DNA of 21,973 nt from JAAYJK01 sp964531295 (GCA_964531295.1 CAZHHJ010000029.1:1-21973); one strand, 5' to 3'; shown: positions 8,530 to 15,892, counted from the stretch's first letter. The notes: generated by a model not told the origin, from the letters alone. Made by a program: numbers and translations.

Positions 8530-8552
8530 TGACCAGCGTACCCACTGTCAAT
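8494..8552. repeat. Palindromic repeat element, copy 1, overlapping the rimO 3' end
   Basis: TTGACAGTGGG (8495-8505) pairs perfectly with CCCACTGTCAA (8541-8551), and pairing continues imperfectly inward. The left half matches the left half of the element at 10802 (shared core GACGGTTCT, then TGTCAAC). It contains the last codons and stop of rimO. The rest of the intergenic stretch to 8749 holds a CCCCATGGGG palindrome at 8618-8627 and no gene that I can see. Confidence 0.7.
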
Positions 8553-8749
8553 CAATCTCATGCCAAATCGTTTAATAATTCTCGTACCCATTCTATGAGA
8601 AACCATAAAGCCCCTATCCCCATGGGGGTGTTACTAGGATGGTTTTGCTGACCCCTTTACATTGAAAAGATGGCTAGAAACAAGCATCCCCAATTCCCAT
8701 AAAGCCGCTAAACTTCCAGATATTGAACGTCTGATAATCCCGGACTCTA

Positions 8750-8758
8750 TGATATAAT
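8750..8758 (+). promoter_or_regulatory. Extended -10 promoter for the FtsH-like cassette
   Basis: TATAAT (8753-8758) is preceded by TGA, an extended -10. No -35 sits at good spacing; TTGAAC at 8723 is too far upstream. Transcription would begin near 8765, consistent with translation from the TTG at 8783 and not from the GTG at 8765. Confidence 0.55.
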
Positions 8759-8782
8759 GGCGAAGTGAGGGGGGTTATAATA

Positions 8783-9316
8783 TTGTCCAAGAAAAAAGAA
8801 TTCAAAATTATTCTATTTATAACTGCCTGTGTAATCACTTTCAGCCTAGGCTTGGGAGGCTATTATTTGCATGCCCACTACAACATAGAAAAACCTCTCT
8901 TGACTCAAATCGATAAGCTTTCCAGTGTTGAGGCAAGCCAGATAGAAAAGAAAGATAAGGTTTACATGCTTAGAGTCACCCTGGGCAAGGTTGAAAATGT
9001 TCAGGAGGAGTACAAGCAACTGGATGATCTGCTAAGGGAAAAACTTGGAGACAGTGAATACCAAATAATTATCAATATGCCCAATAATAGCAAAATGGAT
9101 CGGGTTTATTATGACATACAACCTATTGTATATGAAGCACTGGCCAATAATCAGTATGTATGGATGAAGGATGAAATAGGCAGGATTGCTGGGCAGGAGC
9201 AGCTAGAGTATAGGATGTTCATAGATGATAAGCGGGTATATTTGCAGTTTGGTGATGGCGATGATTACCAGTATCGTATCATTGAGCGGGATGACGTTAA
9301 GCATGATGCAGTGTAA
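8783..9316 (+). CDS. Small one-TM protein of unknown function, partner of the FtsH-like protease
   Basis: I do not recognise this family. From the TTG at 8783, eight bases after a run AGGGGGG (8768-8774), it is 177 residues. The longer GTG start at 8765 would lie on the predicted transcription start. A lysine-rich N-terminus (MSKKKEFK) precedes one hydrophobic helix (about 8-27). About 150 polar residues follow, likely outside the membrane by the positive-inside rule, with alternating helix-like (QEEYKQLDDLLREKL) and strand-like stretches. There are no cysteines beyond the membrane region and no known motif. It lies 18 bases before the FtsH-like gene and shares its promoter, so the two are very likely one unit. 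It could be an adaptor, inhibitor or sensor for the protease. Confidence 0.65.
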   Translation: MSKKKEFKIILFITACVITFSLGLGGYYLHAHYNIEKPLLTQIDKLSSVEASQIEKKDKVYMLRVTLGKVENVQEEYKQLDDLLREKLGDSEYQIIINMPNNSKMDRVYYDIQPIVYEALANNQYVWMKDEIGRIAGQEQLEYRMFIDDKRVYLQFGDGDDYQYRIIERDDVKHDAV

Positions 9317-9334
9317 ATAGAGATGAGGTTGCCG

Positions 9335-10795
9335 ATGAAAGAAATGCTTGCTGGTATATTACTCGGATCAATAATCTTCCTGGCAGTAGTAGGTGTCAAC
9401 ATAACCCCTTTGATACTTATAACTATCCTGGTGGGAGGTTTTTATTTCTTTTATATGGGTCAGGGAACGGTAAAATTTGATAATATTGGGACTGAAGTCA
9501 GGTTAGGGACGGAGGTTACTTTTGAACATATCGGTGGACAGGATAATGCCATCAAGGAATTGGAAGAAGCATTGGAATTTATAATCAAGCCCGAGGAAAT
9601 AAAAAAAATGGGGATAAGACCTTTAAAAGGGGTACTTCTGGTTGGTCCTCCTGGTACTGGCAAAACTTTAATGGCCAAGGCTGCTGCTAGTTATAGCAAA
9701 TCCGTATTTATGGCTACCTCTGGCAGTGAATTTATTGAAGTCTATGCGGGGATGGGTGCTAAAAGAGTGAGGCAATTATTTAATGATGCCCGTAAAAAGG
9801 CCAGCAAGCAAAACAGCCATAGTGCCATAATATTTATTGATGAACTTGAAATACTAGGGGGAAAACGCGGCAGCCACAACAGCCACATGGAATATGATCA
9901 GACCCTGAATCAACTGCTGGTGGAGATGGATGGGATAAGCTTTCGATCAGACCCCAGGATATTGGTAATTGGAGCCACTAATCGAGCTGACATGCTGGAT
10001 TCAGCTTTATTAAGGCCGGGCCGGTTTGATCGGCATGTTCAGGTTACCCTGCCCGACAAAGTGGGCAGGAGAAGAATATTGGACATCCATGCCCAAAACA
10101 AACCGATCGAAGACGAAAGAGTATTGGACGATATAGCCGGTGCCACCTTCGGTTTTTCTGGAGCCCACCTGGAGAGTCTTACTAATGAAGCTGCCATTCT
10201 GGCTATGAGAGAAAATGCTGATAATATTACGAATAAACATTTTCATGAGGCGATTGACAAAGTGATACTGGGAGAAAAAATGGATAAAAAACCATCCCGA
10301 GGAGAAATTGAACGGGTCAGCGTTCATGAGAGCGGTCATGCTCTAATCAGTGAATTAATTAAACCTGGATCAGTGTCATCGCTTACCATTATTCCCCGCG
10401 GCCGGGCTTTGGGGTTCATGCGCAAGACTGCTCAAGACGATCAATATCTTTATACCAGAGAGGAATTGGAAGGAGATATTATGGTTGCCCTGGCGGGTGC
10501 GGCTTCAGAAGAGATTAAATACGGAAATCGCAGTACCGGGGCAGCCAGTGATTTTGAACAATCCTGGGAGGTGGCCATGAGGATCGTTGAAACAGGACTA
10601 TCTTCTATTGGTGTAGTCAAGCGGCAAGATACCCCCGATGAGATTATATATAAAGAATGTAAGGAAATTATTTCTGCGCTGGAAGAAAAAACCCGGGAGT
10701 TGCTGATAAGTAAGCAGGAGAGCCTGTGGGCAATTTCCGACACCATTGTGGTTGAAGAGAGCCTGGATCGGGAACGCTTCCTTCAGCTGATGTAA
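9335..10795 (+). CDS. Short FtsH-like AAA+ membrane metalloprotease
   Basis: The frame opens at 9323, but GAGGT (9325-9329) places the ribosome at the ATG at 9335 (486 residues). Numbering here is from 9323. Two hydrophobic helices (about 6-25 and 27-45) are almost back to back, so the 70-80 residue extracytoplasmic domain of normal FtsH is missing. The AAA domain has Walker A GPPGTGKT (108-115), Walker B IIFIDE (169-174), pore segment VYAGMG, and arginine fingers in LRPGRFDR (230-237). The protease domain has zinc motif HESGH (335-339), and Asp410 in the AASDF context is the likely third ligand, so it should be active. The C-terminus is shorter than in housekeeping FtsH, usually above 600 residues. 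It is a paralogue, not the main FtsH, and lies where many relatives carry pgsA. Confidence 0.85.
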   Translation: MKEMLAGILLGSIIFLAVVGVNITPLILITILVGGFYFFYMGQGTVKFDNIGTEVRLGTEVTFEHIGGQDNAIKELEEALEFIIKPEEIKKMGIRPLKGVLLVGPPGTGKTLMAKAAASYSKSVFMATSGSEFIEVYAGMGAKRVRQLFNDARKKASKQNSHSAIIFIDELEILGGKRGSHNSHMEYDQTLNQLLVEMDGISFRSDPRILVIGATNRADMLDSALLRPGRFDRHVQVTLPDKVGRRRILDIHAQNKPIEDERVLDDIAGATFGFSGAHLESLTNEAAILAMRENADNITNKHFHEAIDKVILGEKMDKKPSRGEIERVSVHESGHALISELIKPGSVSSLTIIPRGRALGFMRKTAQDDQYLYTREELEGDIMVALAGAASEEIKYGNRSTGAASDFEQSWEVAMRIVETGLSSIGVVKRQDTPDEIIYKECKEIISALEEKTRELLISKQESLWAISDTIVVEESLDRERFLQLM

Positions 10796-10801
10796 GCAGG
10801 G

Positions 10802-10869
10802 GATGGCAGCGGAGACGGTTCTATCTGTCAACAAAAAAGTTGGCAGATAGAACCGTCTCCGCTGTCATC
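10802..10869. repeat. Palindromic repeat element, copy 2 (31-bp hairpin)
   Basis: Arms 10802-10832 and 10839-10869 pair along all 31 positions, with two G-U type pairs, around an AAAAAA loop. It begins six bases after the protease stop. No T-tract follows on either strand, so it is not a classical terminator, though as RNA it would protect a 3' end. It is related to the element at 8494. Confidence 0.85.
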
Positions 10870-10933
10870 TTTATATTTGCCTTTAATACTGATAAAATTG
10901 AGCTAGGAAAGAATGGATGGGAGCGATAGGGGA

Positions 10934-12190
10934 GTGAAAACGGCTATTATTGTTTCAACGGGAACTGAATTACTGCTGGGTAATACGATTGATAGTAATT
11001 CGGTATTTTTATCCAGGAAACTCACCGAACTAGGCATTAAAGTTCAGGGTAAGATAGTGGTCGGAGATGATGCGCAGGATATTAAAACTGCTTTTGAAAC
11101 CGGGCTGACTGCCGCAGATATGCTTATCAGCAGCGGCGGGCTGGGGCCTACTAAAGATGATTTGACCAAAGATATGGCCTGTGCAGTAATGGACTGTCAG
11201 GCCGTGCTGGTAGAAGAAGAACTGGAACGGATAAAGAATTATTTCTCCCAGAGAGGACGTCCTATGCCGGACAATAATATTAAACAGGCTATGTTCCCCA
11301 GTGAGGCAATAATACTGCGAAATGAACGTGGAACCGCACCGGGAATGTATCTTAAGCAAGATAGCAGGTTAATTATATTATTGCCTGGGCCGCATCATGA
11401 GATGAAATCCATGTATCTTAAAGAGGTGGAGCCCCGATTGCTTACTGAATATGGCCTGCTGGGAAACGGGGATGTAAGCAGAATAATTAAGGTTTTTGGC
11501 CCGGGCGAATCGCAATTAGAACTTATGCTGGGAGAGATAATGGAAAAGCAGCAAGGTTATAGTATAGCTTTAACCGCTAAAAGAGGGGAAATAAACATAG
11601 GGATACAAGTTCTGGGACCAGAGGTTAAAGAACGAAAGAGGAAGTTGGAGGAAATTACCCGGCGGGTAAAAGAGCAGCTGGGAAATAATATTTTCGGAAT
11701 AGATCAGGATACTATGATGGAAGTAACTGCTGCCAGCCTTAAACGTCTGGGTAAGAAGATTGCCCTGGCAGAATCATGCACCGGGGGGTTGCTGGCCAAG
11801 ATGTTCACTGATCTTCCGGGCAGTTCTGATTATTTCTGGGGAGGAGTAACTTCTTACAGTAATGCAGCCAAAGAGATTCTGCTGGGCGTAAAAGGGGAAA
11901 CCCTTAATAAATATGGCGCAGTAAGCCGGGAAACAGCTGAAGAAATGGTGCGCTGCTTGGTCAATATAGCCGGGACTGATATAGGGGTAGCGATTACTGG
12001 TATTGCCGGACCATCAAATGGTCAGGATGACGGACCGGTGGGATTGGTGTTTATCGCGATCATGTATAATGGAATATGTACTATCAGGGAGATGAAGTTT
12101 GGCGGTCAGCGGGATATGATAAGGGAGTTGGCAGCTAGAACCGCTCTGGATATGGTGCGCAGGAGACTTAAGGCGGAGGAGGGAGAATAA
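10934..12190 (+). CDS. cinA: CinA: MoCF domain plus nicotinamide-nucleotide amidase (PncC)
   Basis: Two domains. The N-terminal MoaB/MogA-like fold has STGTELLLGNTIDSN at the very start and SSGGLGPTKDDLT, and is linked to ADP-ribose or NAD-related pyrophosphatase activity. The C-terminal PncC domain (about the last 160 residues) has AESCTGG and later AITGIAGP, and deamidates nicotinamide mononucleotide. I use the GTG at 10934 because homologues begin a few residues before the GTELLLG motif and GGGAG lies ten bases upstream. An ATG at 10913 gives seven extra residues but has a Shine-Dalgarno only one base away. The length (418) is normal. It ends one base before thpR. As in Bacillus it lies upstream of recA, but recA has its own promoter here. 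Confidence 0.92.
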   Translation: MKTAIIVSTGTELLLGNTIDSNSVFLSRKLTELGIKVQGKIVVGDDAQDIKTAFETGLTAADMLISSGGLGPTKDDLTKDMACAVMDCQAVLVEEELERIKNYFSQRGRPMPDNNIKQAMFPSEAIILRNERGTAPGMYLKQDSRLIILLPGPHHEMKSMYLKEVEPRLLTEYGLLGNGDVSRIIKVFGPGESQLELMLGEIMEKQQGYSIALTAKRGEINIGIQVLGPEVKERKRKLEEITRRVKEQLGNNIFGIDQDTMMEVTAASLKRLGKKIALAESCTGGLLAKMFTDLPGSSDYFWGGVTSYSNAAKEILLGVKGETLNKYGAVSRETAEEMVRCLVNIAGTDIGVAITGIAGPSNGQDDGPVGLVFIAIMYNGICTIREMKFGGQRDMIRELAARTALDMVRRRLKAEEGE

Positions 12191-12191
12191 T

Positions 12192-12752
12192 ATGCGGCTT
12201 TTTATTGCTGTACAAGTTCCCGAATATGTGAAGGCATCTGCAGCAGCGCTTAAGAACCTACTAAGCCAGGCCGATGCGGATATCAAATGGGTAGAACATG
12301 AAAATTATCACCTTACCCTAAAATTTCTGGGCGAAGTTGATGAAAAAAAGATAGTGAATATAAAAGAGAAGCTGGATAAGGCCGCCCGGGCTACAGCACC
12401 CTTTAATCTGGGGCTTTCCAGGCCAGGATGTTTCCCAAACCGAAAACGTCCGCGAGTATTGTACCTGGGTATATCTGGGCAAAGCAATATGTTCCTGGAA
12501 CTTGGCCGGAGAATAGATGCAGGTTTAAGCGATCTGGGATTTAAATCCGATCCCCGCCGGCAATTGCACTTAACCCTGGGAAGATTTCGCTCCGATAATA
12601 ATAAAGAGAAACTCTTAAGTCTATTTGACCAACTGCAGCAGGAAATAGACCTCAGAGCGTTCAGGGTAGGTGGATTTTATCTGATGGAAAGCCAGTTGTC
12701 AAAGCAGGGAGCAGTATACGAAGTTATTGAGATCTTTAAAATGGCTGAATAG
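12192..12752 (+). CDS. thpR: RNA 2',3'-cyclic phosphodiesterase ThpR (2'-5' RNA ligase family)
   Basis: A 186-residue member of the 2H phosphoesterase family, defined by two HxTx motifs. Both are present: HLTL at 40-43 (followed by KFLGEV) and HLTL at 126-129 (followed by GRF). Bacterial ThpR opens 2',3'-cyclic phosphates on RNA ends, and the ligase activity is seen in vitro. The start is an ATG at 12192, one base after the cinA stop; the purine-rich end of cinA (GGAGGAGGG) is its ribosome site, so translation is coupled. The biological substrate is unclear. No terminator is visible before the recA promoter. Confidence 0.92.
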   Translation: MRLFIAVQVPEYVKASAAALKNLLSQADADIKWVEHENYHLTLKFLGEVDEKKIVNIKEKLDKAARATAPFNLGLSRPGCFPNRKRPRVLYLGISGQSNMFLELGRRIDAGLSDLGFKSDPRRQLHLTLGRFRSDNNKEKLLSLFDQLQQEIDLRAFRVGGFYLMESQLSKQGAVYEVIEIFKMAE

Positions 12753-12782
12753 TAATTTAAATAAAATTCCTTAGTTTTTTTA

Positions 12783-12810
12783 TTGACAGGGAATATGTGC
12801 TTAGGATAAT
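12783..12810 (+). promoter_or_regulatory. recA promoter
   Basis: A perfect -35 TTGACA (12783-12788) is followed after 16 bases by GATAAT (12805-12810). A T-rich stretch lies just upstream. Transcription should begin near 12817. Confidence 0.8.
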
Positions 12811-12821
12811 ATTGTAAAAAG

Positions 12822-12835
12822 CGAACATATGTTTG
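12822..12835 (+). promoter_or_regulatory. LexA (DinR) SOS box of recA
   Basis: CGAACATATGTTTG fits the Gram-positive SOS box CGAAC-N4-GTTYG/C with a palindromic core. It lies just after the predicted transcription start and touches the recA ribosome site, so bound LexA should block transcription. It indicates DNA-damage induction of recA. Confidence 0.85.
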
Positions 12836-12850
12836 AGGAGGAGGATTGTT

Positions 12851-13897
12851 GTGGCTAACAAAGAAATAAACCAGGGTAAAATAGATGCCTTGGAAAGCAC
12901 TATAAAAAACATTGAAAAACAGTATGGCAGGGGTTCCATCATGCGCCTGGGCGAAAACTTAAAGATGAATGTGGAAGTGATCTCTTCGGGTTGTATGTCT
13001 TTGGATGTAGCCTTAGGAGTCGGTGGGTTGCCTCGGGGAAGAGTAATTGAAATATTTGGACCTGAATCATCCGGTAAAACTACGGTGGCCTTGCATTCTA
13101 TAGCGCAGGCTCAAGCTGAAGATGGAATGGCTGCATTTATTGATGCTGAACATGCCCTGGACCCTCTTTATGCCAGGAAACTGGGAGTAGACATCAATAA
13201 CCTGCTGGTGGCCCAGCCAGATACCGGAGAACAAGCTCTGGAGATAGCAGAAGCCCTGGTAAGAAGCGGCGCTATTGATGTGGTGGTAATAGATTCAGTG
13301 GCGGCTCTGGTTCCAAAAGCTGAATTAGATGGAGAAATGGGAGATATCCATGTTGGACTGCAGGCGCGATTGATGTCGCAAGCCCTGCGTAAACTTACTG
13401 CTCATATAGGTAAATCTCGATGCTGTTGTATATTCATCAACCAGATTCGAGAAAAGGTGGGAGTTATATATGGCAGTCCGGAGACAACCACCGGAGGCCG
13501 GGCGCTCAAATTTTATTCTTCCGTGAGAATTGAAGTTAGAAAGGGAGAATCCATCAAACAGGGTACAGAATTGATAGGGAACCGAACTAGAGCCAAAATA
13601 GTAAAAAACAAAGTAGCTCCTCCTTTCAAAACAGCTGAATTTGATATCATGTATGGAACCGGCATATCCAGGGAAGGTGATCTCTTGGATATTGCTGCTG
13701 GTATGGATATAATTCAAAAATCAGGTTCCTGGTATTCTTATGAGGGGGAGAGATTGGGGCAGGGACGTGAAAATGCCAAGGAATACATCAAAAACAATCC
13801 TGAATTTTATCTGCTGCTACAGGAGAAGATAAGAAATCTCATGATGCCAGTTGCTGAACCGGATATCTCTGAGAGTAACCTTGACACTATAAAGTAA
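12851..13897 (+). CDS. recA: Recombinase RecA
   Basis: A strand-exchange ATPase and co-protease for LexA. I use the GTG at 12851 (348 residues, MANKEINQGK). It lies six bases after the run GAGGAGGAGG, and the upstream TTG at 12833 is inside the LexA box and Shine-Dalgarno. Walker A GPESSGKT is at 70-77 and the catalytic Glu100 is in DAEHALDP. MGDIHVGLQARLMSQALRK and the L2-adjacent FINQIREKVGV and TTTGGRALKFYSSVR are standard. One oddity is three consecutive cysteines (191-193) in the strand before FINQ, where small aliphatic residues are usual. The C-terminal tail is short. No recX is seen downstream. It is under the LexA box described separately. Confidence 0.97.
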   Translation: MANKEINQGKIDALESTIKNIEKQYGRGSIMRLGENLKMNVEVISSGCMSLDVALGVGGLPRGRVIEIFGPESSGKTTVALHSIAQAQAEDGMAAFIDAEHALDPLYARKLGVDINNLLVAQPDTGEQALEIAEALVRSGAIDVVVIDSVAALVPKAELDGEMGDIHVGLQARLMSQALRKLTAHIGKSRCCCIFINQIREKVGVIYGSPETTTGGRALKFYSSVRIEVRKGESIKQGTELIGNRTRAKIVKNKVAPPFKTAEFDIMYGTGISREGDLLDIAAGMDIIQKSGSWYSYEGERLGQGRENAKEYIKNNPEFYLLLQEKIRNLMMPVAEPDISESNLDTIK

Positions 13898-13950
13898 AGT
13901 AATTACAATGGGATTAAGACTCAAGATAGAAGTAATGCCTAGTGAATGAC

Positions 13951-13978
13951 TTGACCATATAGACGATTGTTTTATCAT
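13951..13978 (+). promoter_or_regulatory. Possible promoter in the recA-rny gap
   Basis: TTGACC (13951-13956) and TATCAT (13973-13978) are each one mismatch from the sigma-A consensus and are 16 bases apart. It would start a transcript near 13985 that meets the terminator at 14214 and, on read-through, rny. Confidence 0.4.
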
Positions 13979-13984
13979 AGATTT

Positions 13985-14239
13985 CATGACATGTTGATGG
14001 AGTAGATATATCATGTATGATTGCCAACAATCATGCATAATATACTAGTGAAGACAGGTACAAGCAGAATGTCTGGTAGGGTTAAGATTTAGTCGGATTC
14101 GTCATAATGTATGTTGCCTGCTGATGCAAAAGAATAAGATTTTAACATCTGGCGATTGATATACATCGGGAGGAATCAGACACATTCAAAAAATGATAGG
14201 TAGCTTTTATCACACCGAGTTTATACTCGGTTTTTTTAT
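13985..14239 (+). ncRNA. Candidate structured leader or small RNA upstream of rny
   Basis: This stretch has no credible protein frame, being broken by stops in all + frames. It contains an 11-bp hairpin (14013-14023 with 14028-14038, loop CCAA, one G-U pair) and ends in an intrinsic terminator. No known riboswitch or T-box consensus was recognised. It may be the leader (attenuator) of rny, an independent small RNA, or only a long recA 3' region. The whole gap from 13898 to 14263 contains no other feature I can support. Confidence 0.35.
14214..14237 (+). terminator. Intrinsic terminator between recA and rny
   Basis: ACCGAGT (14214-14220) pairs with ACTCGGT (14225-14231) around a TTAT loop and runs into seven T residues. 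It is only 14 bases before the leader-ORF ribosome site, so rny must be reached by read-through or from a promoter I cannot see. Confidence 0.85.
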
Positions 14240-14263
14240 GTAAAAGTATTAGGAGAATTGATC

Positions 14264-14299
14264 ATGTATAACTTAGTAGAAGGAGGTGGACCAGTATAG
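14264..14299 (+). CDS. Candidate 11-codon leader ORF (MYNLVEGGGPV) before rny
   Basis: The ATG at 14264 is eight bases after AGGAG (14251-14255), a textbook ribosome site. Codons 5-9 contain the strong Shine-Dalgarno AAGGAGGTG of rny. The TAG stop (14297-14299) overlaps the proposed AUA start of rny (14296-14298) by two bases. This geometry suggests translational coupling or reinitiation. A one-base frame change here would also fuse the peptide to RNase Y, so a sequence error or frameshift remains an alternative. Confidence 0.4.
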   Translation: MYNLVEGGGPV

Positions 14300-15840
14300 G
14301 TAGTACAGTATTAAGTTTTATAGCCATTATGCTTGCATTGGCTGTAGGAATAACGTTCGGTTATTATGCCAGGAGGTTTATCGGGGAAAGCAAAATTGGC
14401 GCTGCTGAGGAAGAAGCCAACCGGATAAAAGAGGAATCAGGAAAAGAAGCCGAGGCCAGAGCCAAGGAAATTTTGCTGGAAGCCAAAGAGGAGATACACC
14501 AGAACCGACAGGAATCAGAAAAAGATATTCGTGACCGGCGCAGAGAATTAGACCGGTTAGAAAGAAGAATTATCCAGAAGGAAGAAATGCTGGATAAAAA
14601 GACGGATACTCTTGAAAAAAGAGAGCAGAGCCTTCAGGAAAAGATAAAAGAGACGGAGAAAGCTGATCAGGACTTACAGCTTGTTTTCGTTAAACAGCTT
14701 AAAGAACTGGAGAGGCTCTCTGGATTAACTTCCGATGAAGCCAAGGAACTGTTATTGAACAATGTGGAACAGCAGATCAGGCAGGAAACAGCGGTTATGA
14801 TTAAGAATGTTGAGGCTGAAGCCCGTGAAGAAGCCAATAAGAAAGCCAGGAACATAGTATCACTGGCCATTCAGAAATGTGCTGCTGATGTGGTGTCTGA
14901 AACTACCGTATCGGTGGTAGCATTGCCCAACGATGAAATGAAGGGCAGGATAATAGGCAGAGAAGGAAGGAATATAAGGACTTTTGAAACTATGACTGGA
15001 GTTGATTTGATTATTGATGATACTCCCGAAGCAGTAATATTATCTTCCTTTGATCCTATAAGAAGAGAAATAGCTAGGTATACTTTGGAACACTTGGTTT
15101 CTGATGGACGTATTCATCCAGCTCGTATTGAAGAGATGTATAATAAAGCCCAAAAGGAAATTGAGCAGCAGTTAAGGGAAATCGGCGAGGAGGCTGCTTT
15201 TGAGATTGGGGTGCATGGACTGCATCCTGAAATCATTAGACTCCTGGGCAGGTTAAAATATCGTACCAGTTATGGTCAAAATGTCTTGAGGCATTCTATT
15301 GAAGTAGCGCATCTAGCTGGAATAATGGCAGCTGAACTGGGTGTAGATGTGACACTGGCCAAAAGGGCAGGATTATTACATGACATAGGAAAAGCTGTTG
15401 ATCACGAGGTGGCCGGTCCCCATGTGGAAATCGGTATAGATCTGGCCAAGAAGTACCGCGAAAATAAAGAGGTAATACACTGTATAGCTGCCCATCATGG
15501 TGATATAGATCCTCTAACTATTGAAGCTGTTCTGGTACAGGCGGCCGATGCAATATCTGCATCGAGACCCGGGGCCAGAAGAGAAACGTTAGAAACCTAT
15601 ATAAAACGTCTAGAACGACTGGAAGGGTTGGCAGATTCTTTTGAAGGAGTAGATAAGTCCTTTGCTATACAGGCTGGCAGGGAAGTTAGAATTATTGTCA
15701 AACCTGAACAGATAGACGACTTGGCGTCAATTACCCTGGCTCGTGATATAGCCAACCGGGTTGAACAGGAGCTAGAATATCCGGGTCAGATAAAAGTGGT
15801 GGTGATCAGGGAAACCAGATCAGTAGAATTTGCAAAATAG
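14296..15840 (+). CDS. rny: Ribonuclease Y, probable AUA start
   Basis: A membrane-anchored endoribonuclease that initiates mRNA decay in Firmicutes. It has an N-terminal membrane helix, a long charged coiled coil (about 35-200), a KH domain (VALPNDEMKGRIIGREGRNIRT) and an HD domain (LRHSIEVAHLAG, then GLLHDIGKAVDHE). The first ATG in frame (14329) has no ribosome site and would cut the membrane helix to about ten residues. The frame opens after a stop at 14269-14271 and contains no ATG, GTG or TTG before 14329. AAGGAGGTG (14280-14288) is seven bases before an ATA at 14296. Starting there gives 514 residues and 21 residues before the GYY, versus about 20 in B. subtilis. I therefore favour AUA initiation. 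The conservative alternative is 14329-15840 (503 residues). Confidence 0.9.
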   Translation: MGSTVLSFIAIMLALAVGITFGYYARRFIGESKIGAAEEEANRIKEESGKEAEARAKEILLEAKEEIHQNRQESEKDIRDRRRELDRLERRIIQKEEMLDKKTDTLEKREQSLQEKIKETEKADQDLQLVFVKQLKELERLSGLTSDEAKELLLNNVEQQIRQETAVMIKNVEAEAREEANKKARNIVSLAIQKCAADVVSETTVSVVALPNDEMKGRIIGREGRNIRTFETMTGVDLIIDDTPEAVILSSFDPIRREIARYTLEHLVSDGRIHPARIEEMYNKAQKEIEQQLREIGEEAAFEIGVHGLHPEIIRLLGRLKYRTSYGQNVLRHSIEVAHLAGIMAAELGVDVTLAKRAGLLHDIGKAVDHEVAGPHVEIGIDLAKKYRENKEVIHCIAAHHGDIDPLTIEAVLVQAADAISASRPGARRETLETYIKRLERLEGLADSFEGVDKSFAIQAGREVRIIVKPEQIDDLASITLARDIANRVEQELEYPGQIKVVVIRETRSVEFAK

Positions 15841-15851
15841 AAAATAGGAGG

Positions 15852-15886
15852 ATGTTCTTCTGGAAACAGGGGAACATTCTTTTTAT
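15852..15886 (+). terminator. Intrinsic terminator after rny
   Basis: An 11-bp stem (15852-15862 with 15867-15877, two G-U pairs) is capped by a GAAA tetraloop and followed by TCTTTTTAT. It starts 12 bases after the rny stop. Confidence 0.85.
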
Positions 15887-15892
15887 CTGCCG

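Noticed and set aside
13817..14038. 73-residue - strand frame at the recA 3' end, and short + frames in the recA-rny gap (possible recX remnant)
   Set aside because: No RecX-like or other protein pattern could be followed, and frames are broken after a dozen or so codons.
14100..14239. T-box leader before rny
   Set aside because: No AGGGTGGNACCGCG-type antiterminator sequence is present.
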